From Streptomyces sp. TP-A0874 (lineage in GTDB: Bacteria > Actinomycetota > Actinomycetes > Streptomycetales > Streptomycetaceae), in assembly GCF_001748085.1 (NCBI RefSeq), contig NZ_BBZK01000011.1, positions 101,272 through 165,271 on the forward strand: 64,000 bases of DNA, in the 5' to 3' direction. Of the stretch, positions 58,601 through 64,000 are shown one piece after another. Numbering within the stretch: the stretch's first letter is position 1; the number at the start of each line of letters is the position of its first letter. The translations under genes were made by a program, and so were the position numbers. The notes beneath the pieces are model-generated. The model worked only from the letters and a program-made list of their open reading frames with translations, was not told the origin of the DNA and searched no databases.

Positions 58601-59446
58601 TCAGACGCCCCGGGGCCGCCGGGTCAGGCTGTAGCCGGCCACCCCCGCCAGGGCGGCGAGGACACCGCCTCCCCCGGTCCACAGCCAGCGGCTGGACCAC
58701 CAGCCGCTCCAGCCGCCCTCCGGCTCGGCGAGCAGCACCTGGTCGCGCTCCCCACTCCGCGCCGCGGACGGCGACGGCTCCGGTTCCTCTCCGCCGGAGC
58801 CGTCCGGCACCTCGTTCCCCGGCTCGGCTCCGCTCTGCACGACCGGGGTGAGCGGTGCGGCCAGATCCCCGCCGACCGCGGAGGAGCCTCCGGCGTCCTC
58901 CGTCCGGGCCTCGATCTCGGCCCGCACCGGGAGGCCCAGGTCCTCGTCCGGCCCGTCGACGACGGTGAGCCGCAGGTAGTAGGCGCCCGGCAGCGGGTCG
59001 GAGGACCAGGGCTCGGCCCAGGCCCGGACCGTGCGGAGGGTGCAGCTCAAGGAGACCGACTCGGTCTCCTTGGCCGCGGCCACCGCTTGGTCGCCGGAGA
59101 CGCACGCCTGCCGCCTGCGCAGCCCGTCGAAGACGTCCAACCGCCAGCGGGCCTCGCCATGGCGGCTCGCCGAGTCCGGGAGCGTCACGGTCGCCTCCGC
59201 CGTCGCCGTCCGGCCCGCGCCGACCGGGAACACCCAGTAGAGGTAGTCACCGGTGGACGCCACCGCGGTGGCCTTCCTACCCTCCTCTATCGCCGTGGCG
59301 GTACGGAACGTGGTACCGGCCTCGGTAGGCCCGGCCTCGCCCTCAGCGCTGGCGCTCGGCTCGGGGCTGTCGGCTGCGGCGGCTCCGGCCAGGGTGAAGA
59401 GGCTCGTGACGGCCAGCGCCGCGACGCCCAGGGAACGGATGCGCAT
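58601..59446 (-). CDS. Secreted/membrane-anchored partner of VWA protein
   Basis: 281 residues. Signal peptide about 1-25 (RIRSLGVAALAVTSLFTLAG). The extracellular part has a TFRTATAIEEGRKATAVASTGDYLYWVFPV block, the same layout as DYLYWxxP-type beta domains. A Ser/Pro-rich stalk follows, and a C-terminal anchor (WTGGGGVLAALAGVAGYSL then RRPRGV, about 258-281). GGGAGGA precedes ATG 59446. TGATG overlap with the VWA gene implies coupling. Both proteins share the N-terminal signal / C-terminal anchor plan, so they may act together at the membrane. Function unknown. Confidence 0.75.
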   Translation of the reverse strand: MRIRSLGVAALAVTSLFTLAGAAAADSPEPSASAEGEAGPTEAGTTFRTATAIEEGRKATAVASTGDYLYWVFPVGAGRTATAEATVTLPDSASRHGEARWRLDVFDGLRRRQACVSGDQAVAAAKETESVSLSCTLRTVRAWAEPWSSDPLPGAYYLRLTVVDGPDEDLGLPVRAEIEARTEDAGGSSAVGGDLAAPLTPVVQSGAEPGNEVPDGSGGEEPEPSPSAARSGERDQVLLAEPEGGWSGWWSSRWLWTGGGGVLAALAGVAGYSLTRRPRGV

Positions 59447-60759
59447 CAGTGGGTCCTCCCAGCGGTGAGACGCGTGACCAGGCCCCATACGGCGCCCACC
59501 ACCAGCCCGGTGCCGGTGAGGACGACGAGCAGGATCCAGCCGCTGCCCAGGCCGAAAGCGGCGAGGTCGGCCGGCTCACTGGGGGCGTCCACGATGTCGA
59601 TGCTCAACTCGACCGGGAGCCCGGGCTCCCGCTTGACGCCGGGCGGCGCCGAGAAGGAGTTGGCGACCTCGAGGCACGCCACCCGGGCACCGTCCTCCTC
59701 GGTGGCGTCGCCGCTGTCCGAACCGTCCGAGGTGGAGCTCTCGGCCTCGTCGGCGTCCGCCGCGTCATCGGTGAACGGGTAGCGCAGTCCGGCGGAGACC
59801 ACGTCGGTGCGGCCGCTGTCGGCGTCCGTGCCGCGCACCAGCTCCCGCCCGTTCTCGTCCAAGGTCCGCAGCAGCACCCCGTAGTCGTTGCCGACCTCCC
59901 GGTCGGCCGCCACGCTCACCGAGGCGCGCAGTTCCTGCCCCTGCTCGACCGGAACCCGGTACCAGCGGTGCTCCTCGAACTTCTGGCGGTCGGTGTAGAC
60001 ACCGGTCCCGAGGACCGGAGCGTCCTCGCAGCTCCCGGCGCCGATGACCGCGGTGGGCTTCTCCACGGGAGTGTCCGCGGACCGCCGGACCAGCTGCTGG
60101 AGCCGGTCGGAGAGCTGGTCGGTGTGCTGTACCGCCGTGTAGGTGCCGCCGGTCGCCTCGGCGATGCAGCTCAGTTGCTCCCGGACCTTCTCGTCGAGGG
60201 TGAGGCCGAGGGTGTCGACGACCAGGTGGGTGCCCTTGGCCGCGAGTTCCCTGGCCACGTCGCAGGGGTCGGGCTGGCCGCAGGAGTCCTCACCGTCGGT
60301 GATGAGCACGATCCGGCGGGTGCCGTCGCCCTTCCCGAGGTCCTCGTCGGCCCGGCGCAGGGCGTAGCCGATGGGGGTCCAGCCGGTGGGCCGCAGGGTG
60401 GCCACGGCCGTCTTGGCCTCGGTCCGGTTCACCGGACCGACCGGGTAGAGCTGCTCGCTGTCCTGGCAGCCGATCTTCTTGTCCTCGCCCGGGTAGTTGG
60501 CACCCAGCGTGCGTATGCCCAACTGCACTTCGTCGGGTACGGCGTCGATCACCTCGTTGAACGCCCGTTGGGCCGCCGACATCCTGGACTGGCCGTCCAG
60601 GTCGCGGGCGTTCATGGAGCCGCTGACGTCGAGCACCAGCTCGACCCTGGGGGGCGGGGGCTCCGCCTGGCCGTCGGCCGCGGCTGCGGGAAGGGTACCT
60701 GCCGGCAGTAGGGCGAACACGCTGCACAGCGCCGCCGCCAACCATCTTTTCCTGATCAT
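59446..60759 (-). CDS. VWA-domain membrane-anchored secreted protein
   Basis: 437 residues. Signal peptide about 1-27. VWA domain (about 38-220) with an intact MIDAS ELVLDVSGSMNARDLDG (DxSxS), TGWTPIGYAL (Thr) and LITDGEDSCG (Asp). A beta domain follows (about 255-390: VPVEQGQELRASVSV), and a C-terminal membrane helix SGWILLVVLTGTGLVVGAVWGL precedes RLTAGRTH. It presumably binds a ligand through a metal ion outside the cell. Start ATG 60759. It is upstream of and translationally coupled to the 58601-59446 gene. Confidence 0.88.
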   Translation of the reverse strand: MIRKRWLAAALCSVFALLPAGTLPAAAADGQAEPPPPRVELVLDVSGSMNARDLDGQSRMSAAQRAFNEVIDAVPDEVQLGIRTLGANYPGEDKKIGCQDSEQLYPVGPVNRTEAKTAVATLRPTGWTPIGYALRRADEDLGKGDGTRRIVLITDGEDSCGQPDPCDVARELAAKGTHLVVDTLGLTLDEKVREQLSCIAEATGGTYTAVQHTDQLSDRLQQLVRRSADTPVEKPTAVIGAGSCEDAPVLGTGVYTDRQKFEEHRWYRVPVEQGQELRASVSVAADREVGNDYGVLLRTLDENGRELVRGTDADSGRTDVVSAGLRYPFTDDAADADEAESSTSDGSDSGDATEEDGARVACLEVANSFSAPPGVKREPGLPVELSIDIVDAPSEPADLAAFGLGSGWILLVVLTGTGLVVGAVWGLVTRLTAGRTH

Positions 60760-60869
60760 CGGCAGATCTTATGGATCATCACCTCCAGGGCTCAAAACGA
60801 GGTCGCAAAGCCAGCGGAACCGGCTCTTTCCGAGCCCGGAGGGCATCGCGCGGCGGTACCCCAAGGGAC

Positions 60870-60901
60870 GAGCACCCGGTCGACGCCCGTACCGGGTGCT
60901 C
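60870..60901 (-). terminator. Terminator after DinB-fold gene
   Basis: A perfect 11-bp stem (60870-60880 with 60891-60901), loop of 10 bases. It lies 20 bases past the minus-strand stop at 60921. Confidence 0.75.
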
Positions 60902-60920
60902 TCATCGCCGTCCTGGCTTC

Positions 60921-61487
60921 TCAGGGTTGACGGCCCAGCAGGGCCACCAGCCGGTCCTCGGCGCTCGCCGACTCCGGCACGGGTACCGGCTCGTCGAACA
61001 GTCCGGAGGCCCGCCATTCCGCCGCCTGGGGCGCCACCTGTTCGTAGACGGTCGCGGTGAGTTCGTCATCGAGCGGCTCTCCGCCCTCGATACCGCGGTC
61101 GAGGTCCCAGGCGTGCACGGTCAGGTCGGTGGTCATCTGCCAGCCGTACTCCGTGGTGGGCGAGGGACCGGCCGAGGTGTGCACCACCCCGTCCAGGGCC
61201 TCCGGCCGGTGGAAAGCGGCCTGCGAGCGGGCGGCGGCCCGTTCCCAGGCCACGACCGGGTCGTCGTCGAGCAGATCGCCGTCGAAGCGGCCGCCGACCT
61301 CCTCCAGCGTCGCACCCCTCAGGAGCCACGGCGCCCAGAGGTGTTCTCTGACGAGGTGACCGACCAGGTCCCGTACCGTCCATGCCTCGCAGGGGGTGGC
61401 GTCCTGCCACTGGTCCTGACCGACCCGATGCACACGGTGGTCGAACTCCGCCCACGAGGCGTCAAAGGCGTCCAACAGGTCCACCAC
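60921..61487 (-). CDS. DinB/mycothiol-dependent-isomerase-like protein (TIGR03086 type)
   Basis: 188 residues, four-helix DinB-like fold. PCEAWTVRDLVGHLVREHLW (about residues 32-51) holds the first His, and MTTDLTVHAWDLDRGIEGG (about 118-136) the second, giving the metal-binding pair of the maleylpyruvate-isomerase/DinB superfamily. It lacks the domain signature for a clear mycothiol transferase, so its substrate is unknown. The GTG at 61487 is preceded by GAGGGG and lies two bases past the stop of a Pro-rich ORF, so the two are likely coupled. Confidence 0.85.
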   Translation of the reverse strand: MVDLLDAFDASWAEFDHRVHRVGQDQWQDATPCEAWTVRDLVGHLVREHLWAPWLLRGATLEEVGGRFDGDLLDDDPVVAWERAAARSQAAFHRPEALDGVVHTSAGPSPTTEYGWQMTTDLTVHAWDLDRGIEGGEPLDDELTATVYEQVAPQAAEWRASGLFDEPVPVPESASAEDRLVALLGRQP

Positions 61488-61489
61488 AC

Positions 61490-61696
61490 TCAGCCCCTCT
61501 CTGCCCCACCCACCGGGCTGGGGCTCGGGGTCGGCTCCGGTGACGGATCCGGCTGGGTCGGGCCGGGCGGCACCGGAGGGATCGGGTCCGGTTCTGGTAC
61601 CGGCTTGGGTCCGGGGCCGGGGCCCGGCTGCGGCCCGTCCGGCCCGGGCTTGGGGCCCGGTGTCGGGGGCACGGGTTCGGGACGCGGAGTCGTCAT
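61490..61696 (-). CDS. Pro/Gly-rich small protein, 68 aa
   Basis: Composed almost only of Pro, Gly, Pro-Glu and Pro-Ser repeats (PKPGPDGPQPGPGPGPKPVP). It has a perfect GGGGAGG Shine-Dalgarno six bases before ATG 61696, unusual for a random frame, and sits directly upstream of the DinB-fold gene. Its function is unknown; a real expressed peptide is plausible from the ribosome-binding site, but composition alone cannot prove coding. Confidence 0.5.
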   Translation of the reverse strand: MTTPRPEPVPPTPGPKPGPDGPQPGPGPGPKPVPEPDPIPPVPPGPTQPDPSPEPTPSPSPVGGAERG

Positions 61697-61827
61697 CGGA
61701 TGCCTCCCCTGGGGTGGCTCACTTTCTCGTCCTTCTCGGCGAGCGGGTTCGCCGGTGGGTCACGGGTACCCCGTCGCTCGGCGTTCAGCCGTCCCAGCGG
61801 CCGCCGGCCCGGCGGGAACGGCCGGGC

Positions 61828-63219
61828 TCAGGCGCCGTACCAGATCGTCGTCGTGTTGCAGAACTCCCGGATGCCGTGGCCGGACAGTTCCCTGCCGTAA
61901 CCGGAGCACTTGGTGCCGCCGAAGGGCATGGCGGGGTGCGAGGCTGTCATGCCGTTGAAGTAGACGCCGCCGGCCTCCAGGTCCCGGGCGAAGTGCCGCT
62001 GCTCGCCCTCGTCGCTCGTCCACACATTGGAGCTGAGTCCGAAGCGGCTGTCGTTGGCGACCTCCAGGGCGTGTTCCAGATCGGTCACCCGGTAGAGCGC
62101 GGCCACCGGCCCGAAGGCCTCCTCGCGGTGGATGCGCATGGACTCGGTCACCTCCGCAAGCACCGTCGGCTCGTAGAACCATCCCTGCCAGGGCGCGTCG
62201 GGGCGCTCCCCGCCGCAGAGGACGGAGGCGCCGCGCTCACGGGCGTCGTCGACCAGCTCTTCCAGGCTGGTGCGGGCCTGCTCGCTGGAGAGGGGACCGA
62301 CATCGGTGGAGTCGAGCATCGGGTCGCCCACCCGCAACGCCGCCATACTCTCCACGAAGCGGGCGGCGAAGTCGTCGTAGACGTCCGTGTGCACGATGAA
62401 GCGCTTGGCCGCGATGCAGGACTGACCGTTGTTCTGCACCCGGGCGGTCACCGCGGTCCGCACCGCCGCCTCAAGGTCGGCGGAGGGCATCACCACGTAG
62501 GGATCGCTGCCGCCCAACTCGAGGACGGTCTTCTTCACGCAGTCGCCGGCGGTCGAGGCCACCGAGCGGCCGGCGGGCTCGCTGCCGGTCAGCGTGGCCG
62601 CGGCGACCCTGGGGTCCCGCAGGATGCCCTCGACGGCGCTGCTGCCGATCAGCAGGGTCTGGAAGCAGCCCTCGGGGTAGCCGGCCCGCAGGAAGAGTTC
62701 TTCCAGGTAGAGCGCCGTCTGCGGCACGTTCGAGGCGTGCTTGAGCAACCCCACGTTGCCCGCCATCAGGGCCGGGGCGGCGAAGCGCACGACCTGCCAG
62801 AGCGGGAAGTTCCACGGCATGACGGCCAGCACGGCGCCCAGCGGCCGGTAGCGGACCACGGCTTCGGAGGCTCCGGAGTCCCGGACGTCGGCGGGGGCCG
62901 GGTGCTCGTCCGCCAGGAGTTCTTCGGCGTGTTCGGCGTACCAGCGCATCGCCTTGACGCACTTGGCGGCCTCCGCCCGTGCCGCCGCCAGGGTCTTGCC
63001 CATCTCGGTGGTCACCGTGCGGGCGATCGACTCCTGGTCCTGCTCCAGCAGGTCGGCAGCGCGGCGCAGCAGGTCGGCCCGCTCCGCGAAGCCGGTGAGG
63101 CGGTGCCGGCGGAAGGCTGTCACGGCCCGGTCCAGCCGGTTGCCGATCTCCTCGGCACCGATGGGATCGAAGGTCTTGAGCGTCTCCCCGGTGGCCGGGT
63201 TGACGGTGGCGATCGCCAT
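61828..63219 (-). CDS. NAD(P)-dependent succinate-semialdehyde-type aldehyde dehydrogenase
   Basis: 463 residues. The NAD site is VLAVMPWNFPLWQVVRFAAPALMAGN, LLKHASNVP and TLTGSEPAGRSVA; the Glu base is KKTVLELGGSDPYVV and the catalytic Cys is NNGQSCIAAKRF (about residue 267). The C-terminus MPFGGTKCSGYGRELSGHGI is of the GabD1/SSADH subgroup. It probably oxidises succinate semialdehyde or a related aldehyde. Start ATG 63219 with AGGAGGAA. Not in an obvious gab operon. Confidence 0.9.
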   Translation of the reverse strand: MAIATVNPATGETLKTFDPIGAEEIGNRLDRAVTAFRRHRLTGFAERADLLRRAADLLEQDQESIARTVTTEMGKTLAAARAEAAKCVKAMRWYAEHAEELLADEHPAPADVRDSGASEAVVRYRPLGAVLAVMPWNFPLWQVVRFAAPALMAGNVGLLKHASNVPQTALYLEELFLRAGYPEGCFQTLLIGSSAVEGILRDPRVAAATLTGSEPAGRSVASTAGDCVKKTVLELGGSDPYVVMPSADLEAAVRTAVTARVQNNGQSCIAAKRFIVHTDVYDDFAARFVESMAALRVGDPMLDSTDVGPLSSEQARTSLEELVDDARERGASVLCGGERPDAPWQGWFYEPTVLAEVTESMRIHREEAFGPVAALYRVTDLEHALEVANDSRFGLSSNVWTSDEGEQRHFARDLEAGGVYFNGMTASHPAMPFGGTKCSGYGRELSGHGIREFCNTTTIWYGA

Positions 63220-63302
63220 GGGTTCCTCCTCGCGCACACGGTGAACTGCCGGCTTCCTCCACTTCAGGTAACCCTCTCGGCCCCGCGTACTCCCCCCGCG
63301 GC

Positions 63303-63530
63303 TCAGCCGCGGGCCCCGGAGCCCGGCTCCAGAGCTCCGGCCGCGGCTCGGAGCCACTCCGGCGGCTCGATGATCTCGAGCAGGAGAAGGAGCCGGTCCA
63401 GGGCGTCCCACTCCTCACACTCGCCCTGCACCGCGGCGGAGGGCTCTCCCGGCGGTCCGGTGCCGGCGGACGCGATGGACGGACCTGGCTCGGGCGGCTC
63501 CCCGGCCCGGTTCTGGCGCTCCTCCGTCAT
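63303..63530 (-). CDS. Hypothetical protein, 75 aa
   Basis: Starts MTEERQNRAGEPPEPGPSIA. The second half, ECEEWDALDRLLLLLEIIEPPEWLRAAAGALE, contains an amphipathic helix; the first half is Pro/Glu-rich and disordered. ATG 63530 has GGGGAG six bases upstream; ATG 63584 would lengthen it by 18 codons. It is divergent from the DUF397 gene. Function unknown. Confidence 0.5.
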   Translation of the reverse strand: MTEERQNRAGEPPEPGPSIASAGTGPPGEPSAAVQGECEEWDALDRLLLLLEIIEPPEWLRAAAGALEPGSGARG

Positions 63531-63606
63531 CCACCACTCCCCAGCGCGTGTCGTGCGGTTGCCCGGAACGTTCGGCTCTGCCATCGTCGCCCAGTGCACT
63601 TACCGC

Positions 63607-63642
63607 TGCAAGGACATCTGCAATTACAGGTGCAAGAACATC
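63607..63642. repeat. Three tandem 12-bp repeats upstream of the DUF397 gene
   Basis: TGCAAGGACATC, TGCAATTACAGG and TGCAAGAACATC lie end to end with no spacer (63607-63618, 63619-63630, 63631-63642). The first and third differ in one base; all begin TGCAA. They lie 77-112 bases before the DUF397 start. Confidence 0.8.
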
Positions 63643-63683
63643 AGCTCTGGGGCAGGATGCGGGCGGCGGTCCGTGACGCGCGC

Positions 63684-63699
63684 CAGTACGTCAGTACGT
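63684..63699. repeat. Tandem 8-bp repeat before the DUF397 start
   Basis: CAGTACGT occurs twice in perfect tandem (63684-63691, 63692-63699) and a partial third copy (CAGTGATG) follows at 63700-63707, running into the ribosome-binding site. Confidence 0.8.
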
Positions 63700-63718
63700 C
63701 AGTGATGGAGAAATGGGC

Positions 63719-63955
63719 ATGGAGCAGTTCGAAAACGGTGTGCCGGCCACTCGCCTCGAAGGAGTCAGCTGGCAGAAGAGCCGTCGGAGCAATCCGAGTG
63801 GGAACTGCGTCGAGATGGCCGCGCTCCCCGACGGCGCGTTCGCGGTGCGCAATTCCCGCCACCCGTCAGGGCCGGCGCTGGTCTACACCCGAGCCGAGAT
63901 GGTCGCCTTCATCCTGGGCGCCAAGGACGGGGACTTCGACAACCTCATCGACTGA
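63719..63955 (+). CDS. DUF397 protein (development-associated small protein)
   Basis: 78 residues with the DUF397 core SWQKSRRSNPSGNCVEMAALPDGAFAVRNSRHPSGPALVYTRAEMVAFILGAKDGDFDNL. DUF397 proteins are abundant in streptomycetes and usually sit beside an XRE/WhiJ-type HTH gene, acting with it in developmental control. No such HTH gene lies on its 5' side in this window, so the partner may be downstream of the window or missing. ATG 63719 is eight bases after GGAG; ATG 63713 is too close. Confidence 0.9.
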   Translation: MEQFENGVPATRLEGVSWQKSRRSNPSGNCVEMAALPDGAFAVRNSRHPSGPALVYTRAEMVAFILGAKDGDFDNLID

Positions 63956-64000
63956 TCCCGCTGGCATATGCCAGCGGCACGCGCCGATCCGACTGTACTT

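Noticed and set aside
63607..63642. CRISPR-like array
   Set aside because: The 12-bp repeats are contiguous with no spacers and only three copies, so they are tandem repeats rather than CRISPR.

Overview
The window is high-G+C actinobacterial chromosome, almost certainly Streptomyces or a close Streptomycetaceae relative. The evidence is the strong G/C third-position bias, frequent GTG starts, a short chaplin, RbpA, an AfsA/gamma-butyrolactone-receptor pair, a DUF397 protein, a c-di-AMP (ydaO-type) riboswitch on an Rpf/LysM/M23 gene, and an Lnt-Ppm pair. I saw no rRNA, tRNA, CRISPR array, insertion sequence or prophage. The content looks like ordinary chromosome rich in stress, cell-wall and development functions.

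Layout. 0-6.6 kb: stress and small conserved proteins (Dps end, cold-shock-like, DUF2267, hydrolase, YihY/BrkB membrane protein, PRC/DUF2382 protein, chaplin, DUF5709). 6.7-8.4 kb: type III polyketide synthase coupled to an isoprenylcysteine-methyltransferase-like enzyme. 8.5-10.6 kb: divergent ATP-dependent DNA ligase and LigD-type polymerase (bacterial NHEJ). 12.2-15.8 kb: three-subunit molybdenum/FAD/FeS aldehyde dehydrogenase (PaoABC type). 16.5-19.4 kb: two secreted LysM/M23 endopeptidases, one also carrying an Rpf domain and a riboswitch. 19.7-24.8 kb: MreB-like protein, 6-phosphogluconate dehydrogenase and phosphoketolase. 25-34.8 kb: CDF transporter, LCP protein, anti-sigma-type ATPase, OsmC, a third M23 enzyme, GNAT, a small membrane protein with an FtsK-like ATPase, and a MocR regulator. 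35.1-36.6 kb: rbpA with a SigR-type promoter, and fxsA. 36.8-40.7 kb: compact six-gene Mrp/Mbh-like antiporter operon. 40.7-47.3 kb: GNAT remnant, F420-dependent oxidoreductase, Ppm-Lnt, amidohydrolase and Lrp/AsnC regulator.

47.4-50.3 kb is the most interesting part: a gamma-butyrolactone-type signalling cassette (TetR receptor, AfsA-type synthase, HAD phosphatase). Its intergenic regions hold inverted repeats and a possible 33-codon upstream ORF. 50.4-57.3 kb: dihydroxyacetone kinase genes in two places (dhaK-dhaL, and a dhaL-dhaM fusion) flanking an acyl-CoA dehydrogenase and a secreted chitinase with paired DasR-like repeats. 57.4-64 kb: cupin, small secreted protein, a membrane-anchored VWA pair, DinB-fold protein coupled to a Pro-rich peptide, succinate-semialdehyde-type dehydrogenase and a DUF397 protein next to tandem repeats.

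Many genes overlap by 1-8 bases and are probably translationally coupled (the pao genes, Mrp genes, lnt-ppm and the VWA pair). Strong GC hairpins between convergent genes mark most transcription-unit ends.
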